Source: Acidimicrobiia bacterium
GTDB taxonomy: Bacteria; Actinomycetota; Acidimicrobiia; Acidimicrobiales; Aldehydirespiratoraceae
Reading direction: 5' to 3'
NCBI GenBank assembly: GCA_022828135.1
Contig: JAJEJB010000049.1
Span: 70,504 to 134,503, forward strand
DNA: 64,000 bases
Position 1 is the stretch's first letter; every line of letters begins with the position of its first letter. Under the pieces are notes generated by a model that saw only the letters and a program-made list of their open reading frames with translations, ran no database searches and had not been told where the DNA came from. A program made the position numbers and the translations under genes. Positions 34,840 to 44,521 of this stretch are shown in pieces.

Positions 34840-35048
34840 GTCTGCCCCCTTTGGTCGGGTTGCACTCGCCGCGCCACGTTCAGGATCTTGGCAGCTGTTC
34901 CTTCCTGAATCTCGTTGTGGCGGTGTATCTGGATCCTCTGCGAGCCGATCGCCCAGATCTCGTGCCTGCCCTCCCGCACTTTGGCGAGGGCTAGACCCTT
35001 GTCTTTTGCAATCTTACGAAGATTTTTGATCAATTTCAACTTATCCAC
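34836..35048 (-). CDS. HicA-like mRNA interferase toxin
   Basis: 70-aa basic protein with the HicA double-stranded-RNA-binding-like pattern: MDKLKLIKNLRKIAKDKG, then VREGRHEIW with the putative catalytic histidine, QIHRHNEIQEGTAAKIL. HicA toxins cleave mRNA. Toxin-first order with a four-base overlap to the antitoxin fits hicAB. Codon use is clearly more AT-rich and Lys/Ile-rich than the neighbours, suggesting horizontal acquisition. ATG 35048 is the natural start. Confidence 0.72.
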   Translation of the reverse strand: MDKLKLIKNLRKIAKDKGLALAKVREGRHEIWAIGSQRIQIHRHNEIQEGTAAKILNVARRVQPDQRGQT

Positions 35049-35119
35049 GTCCGGAGCATACGCTCGGAAGGATAGCTCTACTCAGTTCCGCGGGGGAAGG
35101 GCTGCGGGCGGTTCAGGAC

Positions 35120-35125
35120 TACCAT
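35120..35125 (+). promoter_or_regulatory. -10 box, leaderless, gene of unknown function
   Basis: TACCAT with eight bases to GTG 35134. Confidence 0.4.
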
Positions 35126-35133
35126 GCATCAAC

Positions 35134-35652
35134 GTGGCTGCACCGTCTCACGTTCGTTCCACTGAGCAGGCTCCGTCCATCTACCGGTCGCCGCCCCGGC
35201 GGGACGATCCCTGGATAGCGGACCGGCCCGGCGAAGTGGTCGGCATCGAGCCATCGGTCGGACCCGGCCTAGGCAGTCAGGGTCCCGACCAGGGTTACGC
35301 GCTCAAGCTGGCCGAGCGCTTCGCGGGGCAGCTCATGCTGGCGCCCGGCGAGCGGGAGGACGATGCGCTGGCCGGGTGCGTTGCGGTGGCGCTGCGCCGG
35401 GCATCGATGTTCGGCCGGGCGCCGGTGATGCACGACCTGCGGCTGGCCCTGGAGCTGTTCGGTTTCCTGGGCGAGGCCGACGCCGAGCTGGTCGCCTGGC
35501 GCCGGGACCAATTCGCGGGTGCGGCCGGCCACCACGGCTACCACGTCAAGCTGCGCCTAGCGGCTCTGGTGCCGGCCGAGACGCTGCGCTTGACCCCGGC
35601 CGCGGCAGCCGAGGCCCGCACCGACAACTGGCGCACCCCGCTGGGGCTCTAG
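35134..35652 (+). CDS. Conserved hypothetical protein
   Basis: 172-aa soluble protein that I do not recognise. The N-terminal 50 residues are Pro/Arg/Gly-rich (YRSPPRRDDPWIADRPGEV), and the rest is predicted helical (ALKLAERFAGQLMLAPGEREDDALAGCVAVALRRASMFGR), including RRDQFAGAAGHHGYHVKLRL. No signal, helix or catalytic motif is evident. GTG 35134 is selected because TACCAT lies eight bases upstream. It is next to a toxin-antitoxin pair and an RDD protein, which gives no functional clue. Confidence 0.65.
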   Translation: MAAPSHVRSTEQAPSIYRSPPRRDDPWIADRPGEVVGIEPSVGPGLGSQGPDQGYALKLAERFAGQLMLAPGEREDDALAGCVAVALRRASMFGRAPVMHDLRLALELFGFLGEADAELVAWRRDQFAGAAGHHGYHVKLRLAALVPAETLRLTPAAAAEARTDNWRTPLGL

Positions 35653-35691
35653 ACGACTCGGTCTGGCGCCCGGGAAGTCACCGGCGCCAGG

Positions 35692-36198
35692 TCAGGCCTT
35701 GACGACGAGCGTCTTCACTGCCTTGTCGTGCCAGCCCTGACGGCGCTCATCCCACAGCAGTGATGCGTGGACGAGCAGGCCGGGAAGGATCAGCAGGATG
35801 TATCCGACAGCCGGAATAGCCCAGCGTCCGGCCGCGGGTCCCCAGCCGGGCAAGGTTCCGTTGTCGGCCCTGACGACCTTGATGTTCACCGCCATCTTGC
35901 CGGGAGTCTGTCCCTTGAGGGCGACGAAGCAGGTCTCGTAGGCCGCGCCGACCAGGATGGGGAGCAGGAGAGGATCGACGAAGCCGACGATGATGGAGAG
36001 GACGATGCCGATGGCAATGTCGATGATCCTGGCTCCGAGGCGTTGGCCCGCCGTTGCCAGCTCAGCGGCGTCGCCGGTTCCCAGATCCGCGTGTCCCGCG
36101 GCGGGCGCGGCTCCGTGGCCGGACGGGCCTGGCGGCGGGGGAGGAGGTTCAGAAGACCAACCCGAGTCGTCGGGAGGCGGCGGGGGCATGTCGGACAT
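35692..36198 (-). CDS. RDD-family membrane protein
   Basis: 168-aa protein with a Pro-rich cytoplasmic N-terminus (residues 1-60) followed by the RDD domain: LGARIIDIAIGIVLSIIVGFV, then LLLPILVGAAYETCFVALKGQTPGKMAVNIKVVRADNG and a last helix near YILLILPGLLVHASLLW. RDD proteins are small membrane proteins of largely unknown, possibly transport-related, function. ATG 36198 has AAGGAG eight bases upstream. It is divergent from gltX. Confidence 0.83.
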   Translation of the reverse strand: MSDMPPPPPDDSGWSSEPPPPPPGPSGHGAAPAAGHADLGTGDAAELATAGQRLGARIIDIAIGIVLSIIVGFVDPLLLPILVGAAYETCFVALKGQTPGKMAVNIKVVRADNGTLPGWGPAAGRWAIPAVGYILLILPGLLVHASLLWDERRQGWHDKAVKTLVVKA

Positions 36199-36316
36199 CG
36201 GATGACTCCTTCGGCCGTAAAGGCAGGCGGTTTGCGTGACCGTAGCAGAGCGGCCTTGGACGGGATCAGGTCCCGTCTCACCCATCGAGCGTCGCAGAAG
36301 CCTGGAAGTGCTTGGC

Positions 36317-36322
36317 TAGTCT
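36317..36322 (+). promoter_or_regulatory. -10 box, leaderless gltX
   Basis: TAGTCT with six bases to GTG 36329. Confidence 0.5.
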
Positions 36323-36328
36323 CGCCGT

Positions 36329-37744
36329 GTGAGTTCGGTCAGGGTTCGGTTCGCGCCTGCGCCTACGGGGTTCCTGCATGTGGGGAGCGCCCGCACGGCC
36401 CTGTTCAACTGGCTGTTCGCCCGCCATCACGGCGGGGAGATGGTGCTGCGGGTGGAGGACACCGACGCTGCGCTGAAGACCCAGGAGTACGTGGACGCCA
36501 TCATCGAGCCCTTGCAGTGGCTGGGCCTCGACTGGGACGCCGGGCACTACTTCCAGTCCGAGCGCACCGACGCGCACGCGGCTGCCATCGAGCAGTTGCT
36601 GGCCGGCGGTGCCGCCTACTACTGCGACCTGAGCCGGGACGAGATCGAACAGCGCGGCGCGGCGGCCGGGCTCCCGGCCGGATATCACGGCTGGTCCCGC
36701 GACCGCGACGTGGCCGATGGGCCGGGCGTGGTGGTGCGGTTCCGCTGCCCCGACGACGGCACGACCGTCGTGGACGACATCGTGCGGGGCCAGGTGAGCT
36801 TCCCCAACGAGTCGCTGGAGGACTTCGTCATCCGCCGCGGCGACGGCTCGCCCACCTTCCATCTCGCCAACGCGGTCGACGACCACGACATGGCGATCAC
36901 CCATGTGATCAGGGGCGAGGACCTGCTCAACACCACGCCGCGCGTGCAGCTGATCTGGCAGGCCCTCGGCTACGGCGCCCCGCCCGTTTACGCGCACCTG
37001 CCGCTGCTGGTCAACGCCAAGCGGCAGAAGCTGTCCAAGCGGCGTGACGACGTGTCCCTCGACAGCTACCGCCGGGCGGGCTACCTGCCCGAGGCCATGG
37101 TCAACTACCTGGCCCTGCTCGGTTGGGGGCCGCCCGACGAGGTGGAGATCCGCCCGCTGGACGAGATCGTCACGCTGTTCGACCTCGACGCGGTCAAGCC
37201 GGCGGCGGCGTTCTTCGACCCGGCCCGGCTCGATCACATCAACTCCGCCTATATCAAGTCGCTCACTCCCGAGCAGTTCGCCGATGCGGCCGAGCCGTTC
37301 CTCACCAGCGCCGATGCTCCGTGGCCGCCCGAGTGCTACGACCGCGACATCGTGCAGTCGCTGGCCGGCGAGATCCAGCAACGGGTCTCGCACCTCGGCG
37401 AGGTGGCAGGATGGATCGACTGGATCCTGCGGCCCGACGTGGTCTACGACGAGAAGGCTTGGAACAAGTCGATCGTCAAGGGCCGGGCGGCTGCCGAGGT
37501 GCTCGACGCGGTGGAGGCCCGGCTCGCCGACGATGATTTCGCCTCCGCCGAGAGGCTCGAGTCCATCGTCATGGGGGTCGGCGACGAGCTCACCGAGAGC
37601 ATCGGCGCCCGGGTGCGGTCCCAGCCGCCCGTCCGAGTGGCCCTCTCCGGCACCGGCGCAGGCCTGCCCCTGTGGGAACCGATGCGCCTGCTCGGAAAGA
37701 ACGAAACGCTCGCCCGTCTCCGCAAGGCGCGTTCTCGCCTGTAG
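36329..37744 (+). CDS. gltX: Glutamyl-tRNA synthetase
   Basis: 471-aa class I aminoacyl-tRNA synthetase. RFAPAPTGFLHVGSARTAL carries the HIGH-type motif and KLSKR (K234-R238) is the KMSKS-type loop; the anticodon-binding half follows. GTG 36329 fits the family N-terminus and is preceded by TAGTCT six bases upstream, so translation is probably leaderless. Whether it also charges tRNA-Gln depends on the presence of GatCAB elsewhere. Confidence 0.95.
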   Translation: MSSVRVRFAPAPTGFLHVGSARTALFNWLFARHHGGEMVLRVEDTDAALKTQEYVDAIIEPLQWLGLDWDAGHYFQSERTDAHAAAIEQLLAGGAAYYCDLSRDEIEQRGAAAGLPAGYHGWSRDRDVADGPGVVVRFRCPDDGTTVVDDIVRGQVSFPNESLEDFVIRRGDGSPTFHLANAVDDHDMAITHVIRGEDLLNTTPRVQLIWQALGYGAPPVYAHLPLLVNAKRQKLSKRRDDVSLDSYRRAGYLPEAMVNYLALLGWGPPDEVEIRPLDEIVTLFDLDAVKPAAAFFDPARLDHINSAYIKSLTPEQFADAAEPFLTSADAPWPPECYDRDIVQSLAGEIQQRVSHLGEVAGWIDWILRPDVVYDEKAWNKSIVKGRAAAEVLDAVEARLADDDFASAERLESIVMGVGDELTESIGARVRSQPPVRVALSGTGAGLPLWEPMRLLGKNETLARLRKARSRL

Positions 37745-37850
37745 GTTTCTTCGCTCCGCGGCTTGGCCTTGGCGAAGCGGCTGCCGCGGACACGGCCGCA
37801 AGCTGCGGACTGCGCTTCCCCGCAACGACCACTAACCGGGGAGCGCCACC

Positions 37851-38378
37851 ATGTGGTGCCCGTGCATTCTCTGCAGGTTCCAGCGGCGCTGGCGACGGCG
37901 GGCGGGCTGGCTGCTATTCGTGCCGGTCGCGGCGGCGGTCCTGGCCACGTCGATTCCGGCCGCTCCGGCCGGGGCCTCGCACCACGATGAGCGGCCCGTG
38001 TTCCGCCCGCCCGTTGACGCGCCGGTCACCGACCCGTTCCGTCCGCCCGAGGACCCCTACGGTCCGGGCAACCGCGGCGTCGAGTACGACACCGAGCCCG
38101 GAGACGTGGTGCGGGCTGCGGCTTCCGGCACCGTCGTGTTCGCGGGCGCAGTGGCCGGAACCCTCCATTTGACCGTCGATCACGGCGGAGGGCTGGTCAG
38201 CTCGTACTCGTACCTCCAGCGCCTCAGCGTGCGGGTCGGCACCGATGTCGATCAGGGCGCAGTGATCGGCGTCACCGGCGAGCGGCTGCACTTCAGCGTG
38301 CGGTTGGAAGGGGCCTACACCGACCCGGCCGGCTTCATCGGTGTGCGCCGGGTGAGGGTGCGGCTCGTGCCGCTGTGA
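37851..38378 (+). CDS. Secreted M23/LytM-like protein with a lost zinc site
   Basis: 175-aa exported protein. Basic N-terminus, hydrophobic segment LLFVPVAAAVLATSIPAAPA and a likely signal cleavage after A42. The LytM fold (residues 70-170) is recognisable: NRGVEYDTEPGDVVRAAASG and VDHGGGLVSSYSYLQRLSV and GERLHFSVRL. Three of four zinc ligand positions are changed: canonical HRGID has N74 and E78, the YAHL histidine is Y121, and the first of HLH is R145; only H147 remains. It probably cannot hydrolyse peptidoglycan and may regulate another hydrolase. M23-type genes next to rpsB are common in actinobacteria. Start has GGGGAG seven bases upstream. Confidence 0.8.
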   Translation: MWCPCILCRFQRRWRRRAGWLLFVPVAAAVLATSIPAAPAGASHHDERPVFRPPVDAPVTDPFRPPEDPYGPGNRGVEYDTEPGDVVRAAASGTVVFAGAVAGTLHLTVDHGGGLVSSYSYLQRLSVRVGTDVDQGAVIGVTGERLHFSVRLEGAYTDPAGFIGVRRVRVRLVPL

Positions 38379-38404
38379 TCGGCGCGGTCGGCCTGCGGTC
38401 CTCG

Positions 38405-38410
38405 TACACT
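38405..38410 (+). promoter_or_regulatory. -10 box of rpsB-tsf
   Basis: TACACT; transcription would start near 38417, giving an about 120-nt leader before ATG 38538. The leader has a gccccta-gggggc hairpin and a cgacggcgtcg repeat, possibly for S2 autoregulation. Confidence 0.45.
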
Positions 38411-38537
38411 GCTGCGTTGGCCCCTAGGGGGCTCGACGGCGTCGAACGGCGTCGCCGAATCATTCCGCAACCCGCGCCTTCACCCGGTCGCCCAGGCGTC
38501 CGGCGCGGGCCACGTAGAACCGGGAGAGCAAATAAGC

Positions 38538-39677
38538 ATGGCCGTCGTCACCATGAAGCAACTGCTGGAGGCCGGCGTTCAGTTCGGCCACCAGACCCGC
38601 CGCTGGAACCCGAAGATGAAGCGCTTCATCCACGGCGACAAGGCCGGCATCCACATAGTCGACCTCCGCCAGACGCTGGCCCATCTCGAGCGGGCCTACG
38701 TCTTCATCCGGGACCTCGTCGCCGACGGCGGCACGGTCCTGTTCATCGGCACCAAGAAGCAGGCCCAGGACTCCGTGCAGTCCTTCGCCGAGCGCTGCAA
38801 CATGCCCTACGTCAACGAGCGGTGGCAGGGCGGGATGCTCACCAACTTCCACACCATCGCCAAGCGCATCGCCAAGATGAAGCAGTACCAGCGCATGCGC
38901 GACTCGGGCGAATTCGAGGCAATGCCCAAGAAGGAGGCACTGCTGCTCGAGCGGGAGCTGACCAAGCTGGAGCGCAACCTGGGCGGCATCCGCGACATGG
39001 AGGAGCCCCCCGGGGCGGTGTTCATCCTCGACACCAAGAAGGAGTACATAGCGGTCACCGAGGCCCGCAAGCTGGGCGTGCCCATCGTCGCAGTGGTCGA
39101 CACCAACTGCGATCCCGACCTCGTGGACTACGCCATTCCGGGCAACGACGACGCCATTAGGTCCGGGCGGCTCATGGCTCGCGTGATCTCCGACGCCGTG
39201 CTGGAGGGCCGGTTCATCCATTCGAAGCGCACCGAGGCCACCACTGCCGCCCGCGACGCCCTTACGGAGGCCGAGGTCGCCGAGCAGCAGGCTCTGGCCC
39301 GGGCGGAGGCGGCTGCCGAGGCAGCCGAGCGCGAGGCTCGCGTGGCCAAGGCCAAGGCCGAGGCGGCCGCCGCTGAGGACGAGGGCTCCGATGCCGTCGC
39401 CGACGACGCCGAGTCAGAGTCGCAGGCGGCTGCTGCTGAGGGTGTCGAGTCTGAGGGTGCGGCTGCTGCTGAGGGTGTCGAGTCAGAGTCGCAGGCGGCT
39501 GCTGCCGAGGGTGTCGAGTCTGAGGGTGCGGCTGCTGCTGAGGGTGTCGAGTCCGAGGATGCAGATGCAGTCGCAGAGAACTCCGAGTCCGAGGGCGCCG
39601 ATGCTGCCGTGAAGGACGTTGAGGCCGGGGCCGGCGATGCTGCTGCCGGCGCTGACGAGCCGGACGAGGAGAACTGA
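38538..39677 (+). CDS. rpsB: 30S ribosomal protein S2 with long acidic C-terminal extension
   Basis: 379-aa S2. Residues 1-225 are the normal protein ([63 protein letters not shown]). The remaining 150 residues are Ala/Glu-rich with repeated [16 protein letters not shown] units, far longer than the usual 250-270 aa. The extension is encoded by near-identical 30-bp direct repeats and should be disordered and acidic. ATG 38538 has a GGGAGAG site upstream. Cotranscribed with tsf one base downstream. Confidence 0.95.
   Translation: MAVVTMKQLLEAGVQFGHQTRRWNPKMKRFIHGDKAGIHIVDLRQTLAHLERAYVFIRDLVADGGTVLFIGTKKQAQDSVQSFAERCNMPYVNERWQGGMLTNFHTIAKRIAKMKQYQRMRDSGEFEAMPKKEALLLERELTKLERNLGGIRDMEEPPGAVFILDTKKEYIAVTEARKLGVPIVAVVDTNCDPDLVDYAIPGNDDAIRSGRLMARVISDAVLEGRFIHSKRTEATTAARDALTEAEVAEQQALARAEAAAEAAEREARVAKAKAEAAAAEDEGSDAVADDAESESQAAAAEGVESEGAAAAEGVESESQAAAAEGVESEGAAAAEGVESEDADAVAENSESEGADAAVKDVEAGAGDAAAGADEPDEEN
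39385..39560 (+). repeat. Direct repeats in the rpsB 3' end
   Basis: About five imperfect units containing gctgctgctgagggtgtcg, each encoding AAAEGVES plus EGAA or ESQ. Differences are mostly silent or Glu/Ser swaps, so repeat expansion is likely ongoing. Confidence 0.75.
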
Positions 39678-39678
39678 G

Positions 39679-41258
<1,580 letters not shown>

Positions 41259-41317
41259 AGATTCGTGATGACTGTGCCGAGGCACATAGTCGAGCAATCC
41301 GCGCTCGATCGGAGCCC

Positions 41318-41887
41318 ATGAGCGAGGAGTTGATCGGCATGGTGCTCGCAGACGCGGGCGAGCGAATGGATGAGGCCGTCGCCGCGGCCAGGCGCGAGTT
41401 CTCCACGGTGCGCACGGGCAGGGCCAGCTCGGCGTTGCTGGAGCGGGTACCGGTGGACGCCTATGGCGTCACGATGGCCATGCGGGAGCTGGTCAGCTTC
41501 GCCATCCCCGAGGCCAGCCAACTGATCGTCACCCCTCATGATCCCGCCAACATCACGGCGGTGGAGCGGGCCATCCAGCAGGCCCAGCTCGGGCTGGTCC
41601 CCAGCAGTGACGGGCGAGTCATCCGCCTGTCGTTCCCGCCGCTCACCGAAGAGCGACGCCGGGAACTGGCCAGGCTCGTGGGGTCGATGGCCGAGGACTC
41701 CCGGAACCGGGTGCGCGGCCTGCGCCGCCAGGCCCGCAAGGATCTTGATGGGATCGAGAAGGAGGGCGGAGTCTCTGCCGACTCGGTGGTGCGCGCCGGC
41801 GAGCAACTCGACGGCATCACCCGCGCCCACGAGAAGCAGATCGACGAGGCCTTAGCCAGCAAAGAGGACGAACTGCTCGAGGTGTGA
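41318..41887 (+). CDS. frr: Ribosome recycling factor
   Basis: 189-aa RRF that splits the post-termination ribosome with EF-G. Conserved pieces are FSTVRTGRASSALLERVPVDAYG, IPEASQLIVTPHDP and IRLSFPPLTEERRRELARLV. ATG 41318 is preceded by GGAG. It lies between pyrH and cdsA in the conserved actinobacterial order. Confidence 0.95.
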   Translation: MSEELIGMVLADAGERMDEAVAAARREFSTVRTGRASSALLERVPVDAYGVTMAMRELVSFAIPEASQLIVTPHDPANITAVERAIQQAQLGLVPSSDGRVIRLSFPPLTEERRRELARLVGSMAEDSRNRVRGLRRQARKDLDGIEKEGGVSADSVVRAGEQLDGITRAHEKQIDEALASKEDELLEV

Positions 41888-41936
41888 GACGCCGAGCAGC
41901 GCTCGGGTCCCTGACCCGGCGAGTGAAAGGAACGAT

Positions 41937-43133
41937 GTGGTGAGCGACCGGGACGAATTCGGAGAACTCGGCTCTTCCGATGCCGATGAGCTTGACGACG
42001 ACGCGGGCGTCGTGGCCGGGCGGTCGGTGTTCGGCGATGAGGATGAACCCGCCTGGGGCGATGCGGGGACTACAGGATCGCCGACGGGGTCTGAGCCAAG
42101 GCTTCAGGAAGCCGATCCCCAGGAGTTGGGGGTGTGGACCGACCACACCTCCTCCTCACCCCAGTGGGACGAGTCCGAGGACACCTTGCCTCCCATGGAG
42201 CCGAGTGAGCCGGTCGGCACGGTCATCGGCGAGGAGGACTTCTTCGGCTACGACGACCAGGCGGTGTACGGAGGAGTGACCGGCACCGGTCCGACTCCGG
42301 CGGTGTCGTCCGATCGGGACATGCCGATGGCGGTCCTCGTGGGCGTCTTCCTCTCGGCTGTGATCCTCGTGGCCTTGCAGGTCGGACCCGCGTTGGCGCT
42401 GGTGGTGGCAACCGTGGTGCTCGGTCTGGCGGCTGTGGAGTTCCTCAGCGCGGTTCGGGTGGCGGGATACCAACCGGCCGTGGTTCTGGGATTGGCCGGG
42501 GTGGTGACCACGCCCCTTGCCGCCTACTGGCGGGGCATGGACGGGATCGTGGTCGTGCTGGCGCTCACGGTGGTGTTCGGGATGTTGTGGTATCTGACCG
42601 GCGTAGGCGTCGAGGGGCCGATGCGAGGGCTCGCGGTGACGGTCCTTGCCGTGGCCTACATAGGCGGTCTGGGTGCTCACGCAGCCCTGATGCTGCAGAT
42701 CCCGACCCACGGGACCGGGCTTCTCACCGCGGCCATCGTGCTGACCGTCGCCCATGATGTGAGCGCGATGGCGATCGGCAGGGCCGCGGGCCGCACCCCG
42801 CTGTCGCGGGCCAGCCCCAACAAGACGCTCGAGGGGCTGCTCGGCGGAGCCGTCGTGACCGTCGCGGTCGGCGTGGTCATGGGGCTGGTCGGCATGCCCG
42901 CGCCCATCGCGGAGGGTCCCGGAAGCTTCTGGACCGCCGTCCTGCTGTCGGTGGTGGTGGCGGTGGCTGCGCCCATCGGGGACCTGGCCGAGTCCATGCT
43001 CAAGCGCGACCTCGACATCAAGGACATGGGTTCGCTGCTTCCCGGCCACGGCGGGATCCTCGACCGGTTCGACGCGATGCTGTTCTCGTTGCCGGCCACG
43101 TACTACGTGGCGTTGATGACCGGAGTGATCTGA
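41937..43133 (+). CDS. cdsA: Phosphatidate cytidylyltransferase with acidic N-terminal extension
   Basis: 398-aa membrane enzyme making CDP-diacylglycerol. The family signature SMLKRDLDIKDMGSLLPGHG is intact near residue 345 and about seven helices span residues 128-395. Residues 1-127 are an acidic Asp/Glu/Ser-rich cytoplasmic extension not present in most CdsA. Start is GTG 41937 or the adjacent GTG 41940; AAAGG is six or nine bases upstream. It follows frr by 49 bases. Confidence 0.92.
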   Translation: MVSDRDEFGELGSSDADELDDDAGVVAGRSVFGDEDEPAWGDAGTTGSPTGSEPRLQEADPQELGVWTDHTSSSPQWDESEDTLPPMEPSEPVGTVIGEEDFFGYDDQAVYGGVTGTGPTPAVSSDRDMPMAVLVGVFLSAVILVALQVGPALALVVATVVLGLAAVEFLSAVRVAGYQPAVVLGLAGVVTTPLAAYWRGMDGIVVVLALTVVFGMLWYLTGVGVEGPMRGLAVTVLAVAYIGGLGAHAALMLQIPTHGTGLLTAAIVLTVAHDVSAMAIGRAAGRTPLSRASPNKTLEGLLGGAVVTVAVGVVMGLVGMPAPIAEGPGSFWTAVLLSVVVAVAAPIGDLAESMLKRDLDIKDMGSLLPGHGGILDRFDAMLFSLPATYYVALMTGVI

Positions 43134-43141
43134 GCGGCATC

Positions 43142-43180
43142 TCCCGCTCTTGTTCGCTGCGCTCACGGGCCGCTCGGGCC
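43142..43180 (-). repeat. Dispersed repeat family A, copy 3
   Basis: Full 39-bp element in reverse orientation, between cdsA and dxr. Confidence 0.75.
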
Positions 43181-43251
43181 ACGGCCTCGCCCTTATGGGC
43201 CGGGTAGGTCCGCCCATTCGCTCGGCCTCTACGGGCTCCGAATGATCGGGG

Positions 43252-43257
43252 TAATCT
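43252..43257 (+). promoter_or_regulatory. -10 box, leaderless dxr
   Basis: TAATCT with seven bases to GTG 43265; supports GTG 43265 over the adjacent TTG 43262. Confidence 0.5.
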
Positions 43258-43264
43258 GAGCTTG

Positions 43265-44422
43265 GTGTCATCGGTTGCCATTCTCGGCTCGACCGGGTCG
43301 ATCGGAACACAAACGCTCGACATCGTCCAGGCCCGGCCCGACCAGTACCGGGTGGCCGCCCTGGGTGCGGCCCGCTCGGTGGATCTCCTGGCTGAGCAGG
43401 CGCAGCGCTTCCGCCCGGACATTGTTGCGATAGCCGACGCCTCGCGGGCGGCCGCCCTGGCCGAGCGGCTGCCCGGCGACGTGGAGCTGCTCGCCGGCTC
43501 CGGCGCCATGGCCGCCGCGGCCTCGATGGCCGACACTGTCATCAACGGCGTGGTCGGGTTCGCGGGGCTGCCGGTCACTCTGGCCGCCCTGGAAGCCGGC
43601 AAGCGGCTGGGACTGGCCAACAAGGAGTCGCTGATCGCGGCTGCTCCGGTGGTGCAGCGGGCCCGGGCCACGGCCGGGGCGGCGATCATCCCGGTCGACT
43701 CCGAGCATTGTGCGGTTCACCAGTGCCTCAGGGCCAACGACCACGCCGAGGCGGTCTCGGAGATCGTGCTGACCGCGAGTGGCGGACCCTTCCGGGGCCG
43801 CAGCCGGGCCGAGCTGGAGGAGGTCAGCATCGCCGACGCTCTGGCCCACCCCACCTGGCAGATGGGACCCAAGATCACCATCGACTCCAGCACGCTCATG
43901 AACAAGGGCCTCGAGGTGATCGAGGCGCACGAGCTCTTCGGGATCGCCTACGACCAGATCGAGATCGTCGTGCATCCCCAGTCCATCGTCCATTCGATGG
44001 TCACCTACTGCGACGGAGCGACTGTGGCCCAGCTCTCGAAGCCCGACATGAGGCTCTGCATCGGGTATGCGCTGGCCTACCCGGATCGCCTCGACCACCC
44101 GTACGGTGCCATCGACTGGGCTGAGCTGGGCCGCTTGGACTTCGAACCGCCCGACCGGGATGCCTTCGGCTGCATCGACTTGGCCTACGAGGCCGGCCGC
44201 ACCTCGGAGACCGCGCCGGCGTGGCTCAACGCGGCCAACGAGGTGGCGGTGCAGGCCTTCCTCGATGGGAGGATCCGTTGGGTTGACATCGCGCACCTGC
44301 TGGAGGAGGCACTCGGGTTGTGGCCCGGCACCAAGGCCGACGACGTCGAAGCGGTGCTGGCTGCAGACGGCGAGGCTCGCCGTGTGGCTGGAGACTTGGT
44401 AAGAGGCCGAGCGGCTGGGTGA
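43265..44422 (+). CDS. dxr: 1-deoxy-D-xylulose 5-phosphate reductoisomerase
   Basis: 385-aa NADPH enzyme converting DXP to MEP, the first committed step of the MEP isoprenoid pathway. NADPH motif AILGSTGSIGTQTL, LANKESLI, IPVDSEHCAVHQCL, and substrate/metal site TASGGPFRGRS and MGPKITIDSSTLMNKGLEV are present. GTG 43265 is chosen by spacing to TAATCT. It precedes rseP; ispG is two genes down, so two MEP steps are clustered here. Confidence 0.95.
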   Translation: MSSVAILGSTGSIGTQTLDIVQARPDQYRVAALGAARSVDLLAEQAQRFRPDIVAIADASRAAALAERLPGDVELLAGSGAMAAAASMADTVINGVVGFAGLPVTLAALEAGKRLGLANKESLIAAAPVVQRARATAGAAIIPVDSEHCAVHQCLRANDHAEAVSEIVLTASGGPFRGRSRAELEEVSIADALAHPTWQMGPKITIDSSTLMNKGLEVIEAHELFGIAYDQIEIVVHPQSIVHSMVTYCDGATVAQLSKPDMRLCIGYALAYPDRLDHPYGAIDWAELGRLDFEPPDRDAFGCIDLAYEAGRTSETAPAWLNAANEVAVQAFLDGRIRWVDIAHLLEEALGLWPGTKADDVEAVLAADGEARRVAGDLVRGRAAG

Positions 44423-44451
44423 GCGAATGCGGTTCATACGGGCGAGGCCGT

Positions 44452-44490
44452 GGCCCGAGCGGCCCGTGAGCGCAGCGAACAAGAGCGGGA
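44452..44490 (+). repeat. Dispersed repeat family A, copy 4
   Basis: 39-bp element between dxr and rseP. An open frame through it (ARAARERSEQERE) joins rseP but is an effect of the repeat, not a real N-terminus. Confidence 0.75.
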
Positions 44491-44521
44491 GACAGGCGGC
44501 GCGAGGCAGCCTGAGGCCCTT

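Noticed and set aside
34915..35133. Longer start for the hypothetical protein at 35134
   Set aside because: It would overlap the HicA-like toxin and bring in AT-rich sequence unlike the rest.
37745..37850. tRNA-like or terminator fold after gltX
   Set aside because: Short CCGCGGC/GCCGCGG arms exist, but no cloverleaf and no T-run; nothing more can be supported.
44450..44521. N-terminal extension of the site-2 protease (ARAARERSEQERE)
   Set aside because: That stretch is repeat family A, which occurs between many genes; ATG 44522 gives the normal start.
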